From: Bilophila wadsworthia ATCC 49260
Lineage (GTDB): Bacteria; Desulfobacterota; Desulfovibrionia; Desulfovibrionales; Desulfovibrionaceae
DNA length: 64,000 nucleotides
NCBI RefSeq assembly: GCF_000701705.1
Contig: NZ_JNJP01000005.1
Location: 85,740-149,739, forward strand
Reading direction: 5' to 3'
Part shown: positions 18,937 through 28,684 of the stretch, in pieces
How positions within the stretch are numbered: position 1 is the stretch's first letter
How the letters are laid out: every line of letters starts with the position of its first letter
Translations under genes and position numbers: made by a program
Notes under the pieces: model-generated
The model's input: only the letters and a program-made list of their open reading frames with translations
Database searches by the model: none
Told to the model about the DNA's origin: nothing

Positions 18937-19698
18937 CTAGCCTTCCGCGCCGAGGTAGGCCTCGATGACCCTCGGGTTTCTCTTGATCTCGGTGGAAGTG
19001 CCTTCGGCGATGAGGGCCCCGTTTTCCAGCACGACGATCTTTTCGCAGACGCGCATGACAAGGTTCATGTCGTGCTCGATCAGCAGGATGGTAATGCCCC
19101 GCTTCTGGATGGCCTTGATGAGCAGCATGAGATCCGCCGTTTCCTGATCGTTCATGCCCCCGGCCGGCTCGTCGAGGATGAGGAAGCGCGGTTCCGAGGC
19201 CAGCGCCCGCGCGATCTCCAGCAGGCGCTGGTTGCCGTAGGCAAGGTTCCCCGCAAGGTTGGCGTACTGGTCGTCCAGCCCGACGAAGGCAAGCTCGCGC
19301 ATGGCGCGTTCCACGGCCTGCCGTTCCTCGCTGCGCTGCGCGGGGGTGCGGAAGAGGGAGGGGAACAGCCCCGCCCGCATACGGCAATGGCATCCCGCCA
19401 GCACGTTCTCGAGGACGCTCATGTCCTGAAACAGCCGGATGTTCTGGAACGTCCGGGCGATGCCCAATTCCACGATCTTGTGGGTGGGCCTGCCGGTAAT
19501 GTCCTTCCGATCGAAGATGACCTCGCCGGAGTCGGGGCGGTAATTGCCGGTGATGATGTTGAACGTCGTGGTCTTCCCGGCCCCGTTGGGGCCGATCAGC
19601 CCGACGATGCTGGCTTCGTCCACGCTGAAGGTGACGCTGTTCATCGCCACCAGCCCGCCGAAAGTCTTCAGGAGGTTGCGCAGGATGAGCAGGCTCAT
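18937..19698 (-). CDS. livG: Branched-chain/amino-acid ABC transporter ATP-binding protein
   Basis: The 253-residue ATPase has Walker A GPNGAGKTT, Walker B FLILDEPAGGM and the ARTFQNIRLFQDMSVLENV insert typical of LivG. The ABC signature reads LAYGNQRLLEIARAL instead of LSGGQ, as is common in LivG. GGAGGAG precedes ATG 19698, and the start overlaps the livM stop by 4 bp. Confidence 0.93.
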   Translation of the reverse strand: MSLLILRNLLKTFGGLVAMNSVTFSVDEASIVGLIGPNGAGKTTTFNIITGNYRPDSGEVIFDRKDITGRPTHKIVELGIARTFQNIRLFQDMSVLENVLAGCHCRMRAGLFPSLFRTPAQRSEERQAVERAMRELAFVGLDDQYANLAGNLAYGNQRLLEIARALASEPRFLILDEPAGGMNDQETADLMLLIKAIQKRGITILLIEHDMNLVMRVCEKIVVLENGALIAEGTSTEIKRNPRVIEAYLGAEG

Positions 19699-20735
19699 AA
19701 CGCCTCCTCCCTTGCGGGTTCGGCCCGCTGCACGCCTCGGGGGAACCGGCCGACAAGGAACCGGGCGTTGTAGAACCTGCGCCGCGGCGGGAGCAGCCCC
19801 TGCGGGCAGATGATCATCATGACCATCATGGCCGCGCCGAAGATGAGCATACGGGCGCTCTCGAACTCCCGGAACACGTCTTGGAGCCCGATGAGCAGGA
19901 ACGCGCCGAGCACCACGCCCGCGATGCTGCCCGAGCCGCCCAGAATCACGATGGCGAACAGGATGACCGATTCGTAGAAATTGAATGATGTCGGCTCGAT
20001 GGTCCTGATATTGGCGGCGAACAGCGTGCCGACCATACCCGCCCAGAATGCGCCCACGGTGAAGGCCATGAGCTTGTACCGGGTCACGTCGATGCCGCAG
20101 CCCGATGCCGCGAGATCGTCGTAACGGATGTAGTTGAGCGCCCTGCCGAAGCGGGAATGCTCCAGCACGTAGAACAGGAACATGGTCAGGATGGTGAAGG
20201 TCCAGATGAGGTAGAACTGGCGCTTGGGCGACGAGAACACCATCCCGAACAGGGAAGGCCGGGCGATGCCGTAAATACCGTTCGCCCCTCCCGTCAGCCC
20301 GAAGAGGTTGTTCGTCAGGGCGATGCGCACGATTTCCACGATGCCGATGGTGACGATCAGCAGGTAGTCCCCGCGCAGGTGGATGATGGGCTTCGCCAGC
20401 ACGAAGGCGAAGATCGCGGCCAGCACCCCGGCTATGGGCATGGTGGCGAAGACGGGCCAGTGGTACACGGTGTTGAGGATCGCGGTCGTATACGCTCCCA
20501 TGGCGAAAAAGGCCGTATGCCCCATGTGGAACAGGCCCGTCTGCCCCAGGATGAGGTTGAGCGAGAGGGCCAGCGCCGCATAGATGCCGATTTTGTTCAG
20601 CATGTCGAGCTGGGCGATGCCGCCCCCGCCGAGCCCCGCCAGTTCGAGGATCGTGGGCACGCAGGCCATGACGAGGCAGAAGATGCCGCCCGCCACGGGG
20701 TAGAAATACCGTTTTGAAAAAAGAGAGTCGCTCAT
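19695..20735 (-). CDS. livM: Branched-chain/amino-acid ABC transporter permease
   Basis: The 346-residue inner-membrane permease has about eight to ten hydrophobic segments, the SLNLILGQTGLFHMGHTAFF motif and LGGSGSIAGVVLGAF, the latter typical of the loop that contacts the ATPase. It overlaps livG (ATGA, 19695-19698) and livH (20732-20735), so translation is coupled across the three genes. Confidence 0.92.
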   Translation of the reverse strand: MSDSLFSKRYFYPVAGGIFCLVMACVPTILELAGLGGGGIAQLDMLNKIGIYAALALSLNLILGQTGLFHMGHTAFFAMGAYTTAILNTVYHWPVFATMPIAGVLAAIFAFVLAKPIIHLRGDYLLIVTIGIVEIVRIALTNNLFGLTGGANGIYGIARPSLFGMVFSSPKRQFYLIWTFTILTMFLFYVLEHSRFGRALNYIRYDDLAASGCGIDVTRYKLMAFTVGAFWAGMVGTLFAANIRTIEPTSFNFYESVILFAIVILGGSGSIAGVVLGAFLLIGLQDVFREFESARMLIFGAAMMVMMIICPQGLLPPRRRFYNARFLVGRFPRGVQRAEPAREEAL

Positions 20736-21637
20736 ATCTTCTCAGCCACCCTTTCCCCCAGCAAACCTGTGGGGCGGAAAATGAGGATAAGGATGAGCAC
20801 AAGGAAGGCTATGGCATCCTTCCACGCGATGGACACGTAGGCCGCGCCCATGGCTTCGAGCACGCCGAGCAGGATGCCCCCCACCATCGCGCCGGGGATG
20901 TTGCCTATCCCTCCCATGATGGCCGCCGTGAACGCCTTGAGGCCGAAGCTGAACCCCATGTCATAGGTGATCTGGCCGTAATACAGCCCCATCATGACCC
21001 CGGCGGCCCCGCCGAGCGCCGGGCCGATGAGGAAGATCATCGAGATGATGTTGTCCACATTGATGCCCATGAGCTTGGCTGTGTCCTGATCGATGGCGAC
21101 GGCGCGGATGGCCGTCCCGATGCGGGTATGGTTGATGAACCAGTACAGCAGGAGCATCAGCACCACCGTGCCCACGAACATGACGATGCGCATGAGCGGG
21201 ATGTCCACGCCAAGCAGGCTGACCGCCACGGAAGGCAGGATGCCGTTCGGGTACACCTGGCTCCGCGCGCCGTAGACCAGCATGATGGCGTTGGAAAAGA
21301 AGATGGATGCGCCGAGGGCCGACACCACGGCGGCGAGCCGGTTGGACCCGCGCAGGGGCCGGTAGGCCACCCGTTCCAGCAGGTAGCCCACGACGGCCAC
21401 CAGCCCCATCGACATGACGATGAGCGCCCCGCCGACGAGGATGCCGCTCATCTTGCCCTGCAGCCCGAGCGAAAACAGGAGGGTCAGGCCGAGGTAGGAG
21501 CCCAGCGTGAAGAGATCCCCGTGGGCGAAGTTGATAAGCCGCAATACGCCGTAGACCATAGTATAGCCAAGCGCGATGAGGGCGTAGATGCCCCCGACGG
21601 CGAGCCCGTTGGTCAATTGATGAAAAAATTCTTCCAT
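20732..21637 (-). CDS. livH: Branched-chain/amino-acid ABC transporter permease
   Basis: The 301-residue permease begins with QLTNGLAVGGIYALIALGYT and contains GVLRLINFAHGDLFTLGSYL and GGIGNIPGAMVGGILLG, standard LivH motifs. It pairs with LivM to form the membrane channel. The gene starts 141 bp after the binding-protein gene, with a hairpin in between, and overlaps livM by 4 bp. Confidence 0.93.
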   Translation of the reverse strand: MEEFFHQLTNGLAVGGIYALIALGYTMVYGVLRLINFAHGDLFTLGSYLGLTLLFSLGLQGKMSGILVGGALIVMSMGLVAVVGYLLERVAYRPLRGSNRLAAVVSALGASIFFSNAIMLVYGARSQVYPNGILPSVAVSLLGVDIPLMRIVMFVGTVVLMLLLYWFINHTRIGTAIRAVAIDQDTAKLMGINVDNIISMIFLIGPALGGAAGVMMGLYYGQITYDMGFSFGLKAFTAAIMGGIGNIPGAMVGGILLGVLEAMGAAYVSIAWKDAIAFLVLILILIFRPTGLLGERVAEKI

Positions 21638-21742
21638 ACTGCTGACACCCCCTGAGCTAGAGGTGGCGGAGGGCGCGCGTCCCCCTAGGAGAGAGGGGAC
21701 GGAGGGGCCTCCGGAAAGGCGACAATGCCCGTGCGGTGGGAA

Positions 21743-21767
21743 GAAGGCCCGGAAGCTCCGGGCCTTC
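21743..21767 (-). terminator. Hairpin between livK and livH
   Basis: A perfect 11-bp stem (21743-21753/21757-21767) with a 3-nt loop is followed on the minus strand by CTTCC. It probably acts as a partial terminator or 3'-end stabiliser, giving more binding protein than permease. Confidence 0.65.
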
Positions 21768-21778
21768 GGAAGGATGCC

Positions 21779-22903
21779 TTACTTGGGCTGGAGGATGAAT
21801 TCGTCCTTGGCGTTCACTTCATAGAGGCGGTAGAGGTCGCCCACGCGGTCGCCCTTTTCGTCAAAGGATATCTGGCCGGTGAAGCAGTCGAGGTTCTTCA
21901 GATCGTTATGGAGGTAGCCCGCAATGGCGGCGGGGTCGGGGCCCTTGGCCTTGATCGCGGCGATGAGCACGTTGTAGGCGTCCCCGGCGAGCACGGACCA
22001 GATGGAGCTGGGCAGGCTGTGGTACTTCGCCTCGTACGCCTTGAGGAACGCCTTGGCCATCGGGGTGTCGATGTCCGCGGGCATGATCGGGGAAATGAAC
22101 CGATACCCGGCGGCCGCGTCCCCGGCGATCTTCACGAGATCCGTGTTGTTGGTGGCGTCGCCGCCGATGATGGGCACGGCCCACTTCATCTCCTGCATCT
22201 GGCGCAGCAGCAGGCCCGCTTCGGGGTAGTAGCCCGTGAACAGGATGGCGTCCGGCTTGACGCCCTTTATCTTGGTCAGGATGGCGGAATAGTCCCGCTC
22301 GCCCGGTACCAGCGCGTCAAAAAAGACGATGTCCGCACTCTTCTTGTCCAAGATGCGCTGCTTGGCCTCGTCCGCGAGCCCCTTGGCGTAGGCGGAATTG
22401 TCGTGCAGGATGGCGATCTTTTTGAAGCCGAACTTCGCCAGCGTGCTCTGGGCCACGCGGCCCTGCTCGTCGTCGCGCGGGCAGGTGCGGAAGAAGCGCT
22501 TCATTCCCTTGGCGGTGAGCCGGATGGATGTGGAGCCGGTACCGATCTGCACGATCCCCGCTTCGTCGTAAATGTCCTGCGAGGCCTCGGTCACGGCCGA
22601 GCCGTACGTCCCGATGGCGGCACACACGTCGGCGGCGACCAGCCTGCTGGCGGCGGTTGCGGCGGAGCGCGGCGTGGAGCCGTCGTCCTCTATGACAAGC
22701 TGTACCTTGTTCCCGTTGATGCCTCCGGCCTTGTTCAGCTCTTCCGTCATGAGTTCGCAGATTTTCTGCATGTCCTGCCCTTCGCTGGCGAAGGCCCCGG
22801 TAATCGGCGCCATGAGGCCGATTTTGATGGGGGCGGCAAAGGCGAATGAACTGCACAACATCGCGGTAGCCACTGCGGCGACTATACCCATTCGTTTCTT
22901 CAT
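21779..22903 (-). CDS. livK: Branched-chain/amino-acid ABC transporter substrate-binding protein
   Basis: The 374-residue periplasmic protein has a Sec signal peptide (about 1-23, ending FAFA) and a Leu/Ile/Val-binding fold: IKIGLMAPITGAFASEGQDM, GINGNKVQLVIEDDGS, GTYGSAVT and VIFF-type hinge segments. It delivers ligand to LivHMGF. RBS GGAGGA precedes ATG 22903. The exact amino acid cannot be read from sequence. Adjacency to putA and the Kor/Suc genes would fit a fermentable amino acid such as proline or a branched-chain acid (inference). Confidence 0.9.
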   Translation of the reverse strand: MKKRMGIVAAVATAMLCSSFAFAAPIKIGLMAPITGAFASEGQDMQKICELMTEELNKAGGINGNKVQLVIEDDGSTPRSAATAASRLVAADVCAAIGTYGSAVTEASQDIYDEAGIVQIGTGSTSIRLTAKGMKRFFRTCPRDDEQGRVAQSTLAKFGFKKIAILHDNSAYAKGLADEAKQRILDKKSADIVFFDALVPGERDYSAILTKIKGVKPDAILFTGYYPEAGLLLRQMQEMKWAVPIIGGDATNNTDLVKIAGDAAAGYRFISPIMPADIDTPMAKAFLKAYEAKYHSLPSSIWSVLAGDAYNVLIAAIKAKGPDPAAIAGYLHNDLKNLDCFTGQISFDEKGDRVGDLYRLYEVNAKDEFILQPK

Positions 22904-24085
22904 GCTGTCCTCCTTGGAGGAAATGTAAAGATGAGCAATGCGGAATACGCGGCCGAGGAACGACCTCCCTTATACAGGTGTTGGAGGGTGAAAAATACGT
23001 AAAACCAGGTGAGTGGCACGTCGGATGGTACCAAGTCCGACGAGGATGCTGCCGTGCGGATGCACCGCAGTGGAGAAGGGGATATCCCGAAAGGGAAGAT
23101 ACGGCCCGTAAGGTTCCTTGAATGGCCTATGCCAGACAGAGGAATCCTCTCTATGGTAACCTAGTACAATCGAATATCCTGTGCAATAAAAAGAAAAAAA
23201 TCACATTATGATGAGCATATCGCATCATTTTTACGTTTTACAAAGACGCATTAAAGGATTTTTTTGCCTCTTGTAAACACGGTGCAGTCCGTAATGAACA
23301 TCCGTTTTCTGATACGGTGCAGGCCCATGCGGAAAAATGGCCTGTAGTGAATTGGCATTGGCAGGACGCTATAACCGCGTACAGGCAGAGACCGAGGTGC
23401 GATGGCCTCTGACCAAGAAAAAACGGAAAGCCACACGGTGGGCTAAGGCTTTTGGGCTTGGGGCGGGCGTGTGCATCAGGAAAAGAAAACCAGGGGAGAA
23501 CGATGCGGAGGGTAGCCTATGCGGCTCATGCATATACTCACCATTATGAACAGAATATATTGCGGAGCGTGGATAGTTTCATCATCCCTGTTAGGGGTAG
23601 GAACGGGAAATGAGAACAAAAAATTGGGTAAGGATTAAGGATTGGAATACAGATAATATATATTGATGGCTTTCAGTAATGATTACCCAAAAATACATTT
23701 GATCTTTATCAATATATACAGCCATCATAATATGTAATTACAATATATATTATTTAATACAGTAAGTATATAAACTGTTATGCGAACCATCACAACTGAT
23801 AGGCAATGAAAGGCTATAAATAATTTCACGAGATAATATATCCATAAAGATTTCTAACTGTTTTTAATATAGAAATCATGCATACAGATAAAAGGCCGTT
23901 TTTGTATCACCTGCACTTTCTTGCATTGACTGTTCCCTCATAACCACTGAATGGTACTCCCCAAAAACAACAGGCCCCACACGAACTCATCATGCGGGGC
24001 TTGCTGTTTCTACGAGGAATCGGGAGTCAAAGTATACTGGAGAGGCCCACTATCAGGTGGGCGGACTTTCCTATTTTCGAAAGGA
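22904..24085. other. Long AT-rich gap upstream of livK
   Basis: No convincing gene. It holds the presumed livK leader, including a nested palindrome CGTCGGA/TCCGACG at 23019-23042 around TGGTACCA. A weak TTGCAC...TAGGTT promoter-like pair on the minus strand lies at 23158-23186. A strongly AT-rich block spans 23560-23930, and the AI-2E gene terminator is at about 23966-24006. Confidence 0.5.
23966..24006 (-). terminator. Terminator of the AI-2E family gene
   Basis: GCCCCGCA and TGTGGGGC arms pair with one mismatch, extended by AACAG/CTGTT. On the minus strand they are followed by TTGTTTTTGG. It lies 80 bp past the stop of the gene at 24086. Confidence 0.75.
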
Positions 24086-25261
24086 TTACCGTTGCCCTCG
24101 GGATTTGCGCGGTGCCTTGCTTTTCTTTGCTTTCGTGGGGACGGAACTATCCGGCTGCGGCCTGACGGGGATAACGCCGGGTATAGCGGAAGCTGCGGGG
24201 GAAACCGGCGCGTTTGCCCCGAACTCCGCAATGAAAATCTGCCAGACGGTCACGAACAGCACGGCGAGCGTGGGGCCTGTGACGAAGCCGTCCATGCCGA
24301 AAAAGACGAATCCCCCCAGCGTGGACAGCAGCACGAGGAAGTCCGGCAGCTTGGTGTCCCGGCCGACGAGCAGCGGGCGGAGGATGTTGTCGGCGAGGCC
24401 GATCACGGTGGAACCGTACGCCAGCAGGATGCCGCCGTCCCAGTAGTCGCCCGTGAGCAAAAGGTAAACCGCCACAGGCCCCCAGACGAGCGCCGCGCCC
24501 ACAACCGGGATCAGCGCCAGCGCGGTCATGACCACACCCCACAGGAGCGCCGCGTGGATGTCGAGGAGCCAGAAGATGACCCCGCCGAGCGCGCCCTGCG
24601 CAGCGGCGACGAGGAGACTGCCTTTCACCGTTGCCCGCGTGACTTCGGCGAACTTGCGGAAAAGCAGCTTTTCGCGGTGATCCCCGAAGGGCAGGGCCTT
24701 GATGAGGAGTTCCTGTATCTTGGTGCCGTCCATGAGCAAGAAGAAGGCGATGTAGAGGACGAGCGCCAAGTTGGTCAGGAATCCCAGCGTGTTCTCGCCT
24801 AGGGTGACGGTGTTCCTGGCGAGAAAGCTGCTGGCGGAAAGAGCCGCCTTGGTCAGAAGGCTTTTAATGCGCTCAAGGTCATACCCGGCGTAGTGGAGCC
24901 AGTCCTGGAGGAACGGATAGGAATCCTTGATCCGGTCGATGTAGCCGACGAAGGAATTCTGATCGGAGTGCAGCCTTTGATAAAGGAGGGTTGCCTCAAC
25001 AACACAGTTATAGAGGATGTACGAGAGGGGTATGATGATCAGGACGAGGCAGAGCAGGATGGTTATGAATGCCGATAAGATACGTCCCATTCTCCATTTT
25101 TCGGCAATGGTTCTGTAGACGGGATGGAATAGGATGCCGATCGTCGCCGCCCAGAAGATGACGTCGAAGAAGGGCAGCATCATCCAGAGAAAAAGGGCCG
25201 TGACGCCGATAAGCAAGGCCAGAAAGGCACAGTCTTCCGTTTTCCGATTGGCTGTCAGCAT
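24086..25261 (-). CDS. AI-2E family transporter (UPF0118) membrane protein
   Basis: The 391-residue inner-membrane protein has the AI-2E/PerM layout: two N-terminal hydrophobic segments, a soluble loop (about 90-150), then LGFLTNLALVLYIAFFLLMDG, GGVIFWLLDIHAALLWGVVM, ALIPVVGAALVWGP and GLADNILRPLLVGR, the last two being strong family motifs. The C-terminus (about 350-391) is Pro/Lys/Arg-rich and probably cytoplasmic. Members export autoinducer-2 or exchange ions; the substrate here is unknown. It stands alone on its transcript with its own terminator. Confidence 0.85.
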   Translation of the reverse strand: MLTANRKTEDCAFLALLIGVTALFLWMMLPFFDVIFWAATIGILFHPVYRTIAEKWRMGRILSAFITILLCLVLIIIPLSYILYNCVVEATLLYQRLHSDQNSFVGYIDRIKDSYPFLQDWLHYAGYDLERIKSLLTKAALSASSFLARNTVTLGENTLGFLTNLALVLYIAFFLLMDGTKIQELLIKALPFGDHREKLLFRKFAEVTRATVKGSLLVAAAQGALGGVIFWLLDIHAALLWGVVMTALALIPVVGAALVWGPVAVYLLLTGDYWDGGILLAYGSTVIGLADNILRPLLVGRDTKLPDFLVLLSTLGGFVFFGMDGFVTGPTLAVLFVTVWQIFIAEFGANAPVSPAASAIPGVIPVRPQPDSSVPTKAKKSKAPRKSRGQR

Positions 25262-25677
25262 GGTCTCACAAGGGTTGGGGGGTGGTAGAGGGGGGGCGGC
25301 TGGAAAAACCGCCCGTACGGAGAGAAACCCAAACCATTTTTCTCTATTGCTGGCAACAGGTCAATCCATGAAACGGCAACACACGTCGCAGGATTGTGCC
25401 GTATAACGTGCCCCGTTCGGCAACAATGAAAAAGGCTGTGTGCTGAGTATAGGCCATTTTCGCAATGTGACAATTGTTGTGATGCAAAAGTCATACACTT
25501 GTTGGCTCATCATTGCCATGTTGGACTGAAGGCTGTCGTCGTCCTTCCCGCATCCATCACATAAGAAGCCCACCGATAGAGAGAAGGGCAAGTGCACACT
25601 GGATGTGGGGATGGCTAGCCCTTGTTCAAACCGATCATGATGCATGAGGGTACCCGTCCATCCCTTTCGAGCGGCGT
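25262..25677. other. Intergenic gap, no gene seen
   Basis: Between the AI-2E gene start and the Crp/Fnr gene end, both on the minus strand. A short GGGCGG/CCGCCC hairpin lies near 25293-25314. I see no gene or clear promoter. Confidence 0.4.
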
Positions 25678-26379
25678 TCAGTCCTCGATGATTTCTTCGG
25701 CGTGGGCGAGCAGGTGGAGCGGGTTGCATATCGTGATTTGGCGGTGGGCAATGGCTATCAGGCCCGCTTTGTGCAACTTCTGGAGCAGGTCGCTGACTGT
25801 GGGCTGCGTTGAGCCGGTCATGGAGGCGAGCTGTTCCTGGGAGATGCGGACCGGAAGTGCGACGGGCTTGGCCCATGCCTCGGCATCAGGCAGCAGGTCG
25901 TACACAAGCGAGATCAGCAGTTTGATGAGGCGGCTCATGACGCTCCCCGTGGCGAGATTGCTGAGCCTGTCGCCAAGATAGCGGACCCGGCTGCCCAGCA
26001 TGGTGATCACACGGCGGGCCAGCACGTAGTCTTCTGCGAGCAGGGAATCGAATTCCACGCTCGGCATCGCGTAGAGTTCCGTGGGCATCAGCGTTTGCGC
26101 GTTGGCCCGGCGGGGGAAGGCGTTCAACACTTCCGAGAGGCCGAACAGTTCTCCGGGGCGGCGTAAAAAGAAGATGGATTCCTTGCCCGAATCTGTAATG
26201 CTGAAAATACGGACAAGCCCGGAAGCGACATAAAAACAGGAGTCGCCTGTGTCGCCTTCAAAGAAGACGATATCGTTTTTGGGAAGTGTCTTGCGGATGG
26301 CGCGTTGTAAGAAGCGCTGCCGCTGTTCTTCCAACCCGGCAAAAAAATCCCGATCCTGCAAATACCACAGATTTTCCAT
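25678..26379 (-). CDS. Crp/Fnr-family transcription regulator
   Basis: The 233-residue protein has an N-terminal cyclic-nucleotide-binding-type beta barrel (about 20-130: FFEGDTGDSCFYVASGLVRI, RRPGELFGLSEVL) and a C-terminal winged HTH (about 150-225: ISQEQLASMTGSTQPTVSDL). No Cys cluster for an Fe-S sensor is present, so it is not an Fnr-type oxygen sensor; its effector is unknown. It lies downstream of the TctCBA-AprAB-like unit but after that unit's terminator, so it is probably separately transcribed and could regulate the unit (inference). Confidence 0.88.
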   Translation of the reverse strand: MENLWYLQDRDFFAGLEEQRQRFLQRAIRKTLPKNDIVFFEGDTGDSCFYVASGLVRIFSITDSGKESIFFLRRPGELFGLSEVLNAFPRRANAQTLMPTELYAMPSVEFDSLLAEDYVLARRVITMLGSRVRYLGDRLSNLATGSVMSRLIKLLISLVYDLLPDAEAWAKPVALPVRISQEQLASMTGSTQPTVSDLLQKLHKAGLIAIAHRQITICNPLHLLAHAEEIIED

Positions 26380-26390
26380 TACACCCCCAA

Positions 26391-26430
26391 AACAACGCGG
26401 CCCCTCCGCGTATGACGGACGGGCCGCGTT
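26391..26430 (-). terminator. Terminator after the AprB-like gene
   Basis: Arms 26394-26403 and 26421-26430 pair perfectly (10 bp). On the minus strand they are followed by GTTTTGGGG. It starts 19 bp after the AprB-like stop. Confidence 0.7.
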
Positions 26431-26448
26431 GACGAGAGCGCGTCCTGG

Positions 26449-26772
26449 CTAGCGGAGCCGGTTGACGTATTTGTATACGGACTCCCGACCGTGAATATCC
26501 CGGCACTTCCAAGTGATGCAGTCTTTCCCCATGATCGGCCGCAGTGTGGCCTTGTAGTAGCCTAACTGATAGGGAATCCGGGTTTCCAGAGCCCCGCAGG
26601 GGCAGGCCTTGACGCAGGACATGCAGTCCCAGCACTCATTCGTCGCGCGGCAGTAAGCCTTGCCGTTTTCAGGGGAAACCGCCATGAGATCGCCGGGGCA
26701 GGCCCGCTCGCAGCAGGATTCCGCGCTCCCGGCGCATCCGGTGCATTTCCGTGTATCAACTTTAGGTGGCAT
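26449..26772 (-). CDS. AprB-like ferredoxin subunit
   Basis: The 107-residue protein has two 4Fe-4S cluster motifs, KCTGCAGSAESCCERACPGD and CWDCMSCVKACPCGALE. Their unusual spacing and flanks match adenylylsulfate reductase beta subunit (AprB) rather than generic ferredoxins. It is about 60 residues shorter than dissimilatory AprB, lacking the C-terminal tail that wraps AprA. The start at 26772 (AGAGG six bases upstream) is preferred over an ATG about 11 codons earlier. It follows the AprA-like gene by 32 bp and should form an electron-transfer heterodimer with it. Confidence 0.8.
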   Translation of the reverse strand: MPPKVDTRKCTGCAGSAESCCERACPGDLMAVSPENGKAYCRATNECWDCMSCVKACPCGALETRIPYQLGYYKATLRPIMGKDCITWKCRDIHGRESVYKYVNRLR

Positions 26773-26804
26773 GGTAAACCTCTGCTTCGTTTTTCTCAGT
26801 AACA

Positions 26805-28577
26805 TCAAGCGGTATGGCGATCGCCGGGGATGATCTGTTCATACGGGCGGGTAAACGTGGACACTTCGCCCGTCGCCGGGTCCCTGCGGCTTTCGATGAA
26901 GCAGTCGAAGTGCGCGTCGTCGCGCTCGGGGTAGTCGGAGCGCGTCTGCCAGCCAGCCCAACGGGTTTCCTTGCGGGCCTTGAGGTGGTGCACCACGGCT
27001 TCGGCCACGTCCACACGATCGATGGTTTCCATCGCCTGCATCAGTTCGTGGCTGTCCGTGGCGCGGAGATAGCGGAACTGCGATTGCAGTACCGCGATAT
27101 GGCGCAGGGCGTAGTCGAGGCGTTCCTCGTTGGTGCGGTAAAACTGGCTGATGCCGCCCGCGTACTCATCCATCAGGCGTTGCAGGCGTTCCTTCATTTC
27201 GACGGGGCGGATGCCCTCCTCGTCACGGGAAAGCAGCGGGGCGTATACTCGTTCCATTTCCCCCTTAACCTGGGCCTCATCAAGGGGCGGTAGATCCAGA
27301 CCCTCCATGTAGGCCACGGCCCCACGCGCGGCGAGCTTGCCCTCGGCGCAGCAGCCCCCGACGAATTTGTTGGGATTGCCGCCAGCCGTCTCCCCGGCGG
27401 CGAACAGGCCGGGCACGGTCGTCATGCGTCGCATGTCCACCCAGAACCCGCCTCCGGTGTGCCCGCCGAGGATGTAGGGATCGGAGCCATAAATCTCGAT
27501 GGGCTCCTTGGTGACGTCCTGCCCCCGGCTGGCGAGGAACAGCACGAAGGAAGGCCGCTCGTTGAGGTAGTCCTCCATCATGGCCTTGCTGGTTTCCGGG
27601 GTCAGGTGCGTGGTGTCGCAGTAGCACGGCCCGCGCCCGGCAAGCCACTCCTCCATGGGCGCGTTGGCCCGGATGTAGCGCGGCGCGGCGTCGCCGCCGA
27701 GCGCGGCATAGCGGCTCATGACCCGTTCGCCTTTGGCGTTGACGATCGGCGCGCCGTAGCCCACGGAGATGGTATCGACCGGCCCGCAGAAATCCTTCGT
27801 CCGGGTGGCGACCCAGCGCTGTTCTAGGCTCGTCAGCTCCGCGCCCTGCCGGAAGCCCATGGCGTACCCGGATCCCACGCAGTAGGGGCACATCCATATC
27901 TGGGCGCCGCTGTCCGTGGAATCCGCCGTATAGGACTTGTACAGCGTGCCCGCGCCGCCTGTGGCCATGACCGTGGCCTTCGCCCGGAACACGTAGAATT
28001 TCCCGTCGCGGACGCCGAGGCCCATCGCCCCGACGCAGCGGCCCTTGTGCATGAGCAGCCCGGTGCCCGCGACGCGGTTGTACACGTCGGCCCCGCTCTC
28101 GAGAGCCTTTTCCGCCATGATTGGCTTGAGCTGCTCGCCGTGGATGGAAATGTCCCATTTGCCGCGGTAGCGCACGTTCCCGTCCCCGTCCCGCAGGATG
28201 GGCAGGCCCCAGCGTTCGAGGTCTTCCACGGACTCGTTCAGCTCCTCGGCATTGGAAAGGGCGAGATCCTCGCGGAGCGGCCCGCCGCCCACCTGCGCGC
28301 GGCTCCACCGGACCAGATCTTCAGGCGTCTTCCCTTTGGGGATGTACGTGTTGATGGCGTCCATGCCTGCGGAACAGGCGCCGGAACGCATGATCTCCGC
28401 CTTTTCCATGATCACGACCTTGAGCGAGGGATCAAGCTTCGCCGCTTCCGTCGCCACGAAACACCCGGCGTTGCCGCCGCCGATGATCAGGAGATCGCAT
28501 GTGACGACCTGCATTTCGATGTCTGACAACTGTTTCGGATGGAAAGGGTGCATCCGGCTGGCTGCAATATTGGCCAT
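26805..28577 (-). CDS. AprA-like FAD-dependent oxidoreductase
   Basis: The 590-residue flavoprotein of the fumarate reductase/AprA superfamily has the FAD dinucleotide motif LLIIGGGNAGC, EKAEIMRSGACSAGMDAINT (AprA-specific style), the His in GGHTGGGFWVDM, and FAAGETAGGNPNKFVGG. The C-terminus RPYEQIIPGD echoes the AprA terminus. It is about 70 residues shorter than dissimilatory AprA, so it is a divergent paralogue whose substrate is probably not APS. RBS AGGAG precedes ATG 28577. It lies 107 bp after tctA on the same strand, which suggests it acts on the acid imported by TctCBA. Annotation as generic fumarate reductase/succinate dehydrogenase flavoprotein is an alternative. Confidence 0.82.
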   Translation of the reverse strand: MANIAASRMHPFHPKQLSDIEMQVVTCDLLIIGGGNAGCFVATEAAKLDPSLKVVIMEKAEIMRSGACSAGMDAINTYIPKGKTPEDLVRWSRAQVGGGPLREDLALSNAEELNESVEDLERWGLPILRDGDGNVRYRGKWDISIHGEQLKPIMAEKALESGADVYNRVAGTGLLMHKGRCVGAMGLGVRDGKFYVFRAKATVMATGGAGTLYKSYTADSTDSGAQIWMCPYCVGSGYAMGFRQGAELTSLEQRWVATRTKDFCGPVDTISVGYGAPIVNAKGERVMSRYAALGGDAAPRYIRANAPMEEWLAGRGPCYCDTTHLTPETSKAMMEDYLNERPSFVLFLASRGQDVTKEPIEIYGSDPYILGGHTGGGFWVDMRRMTTVPGLFAAGETAGGNPNKFVGGCCAEGKLAARGAVAYMEGLDLPPLDEAQVKGEMERVYAPLLSRDEEGIRPVEMKERLQRLMDEYAGGISQFYRTNEERLDYALRHIAVLQSQFRYLRATDSHELMQAMETIDRVDVAEAVVHHLKARKETRWAGWQTRSDYPERDDAHFDCFIESRRDPATGEVSTFTRPYEQIIPGDRHTA

Positions 28578-28684
28578 AGTGGTTCTCCTGAAGACGATCT
28601 CTGAATGTGGTATCCATCTAGAAGATAAGATACGGGCATACCGTCCTCTGTTCTATCAGTCAGGGAATAGTTTTTAGGGCGGCG

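Noticed and set aside
25466..25482. Crp/HcpR-like binding site (TGTGA...TTGTGA)
   Set aside because: The half-sites are direct rather than inverted and the spacing is wrong for either family.
26449..28577. Canonical dissimilatory APS reductase genes aprBA
   Set aside because: Both subunits are too short, the order is alpha then beta, and the locus is a carboxylate transporter operon; I keep the label AprAB-like.
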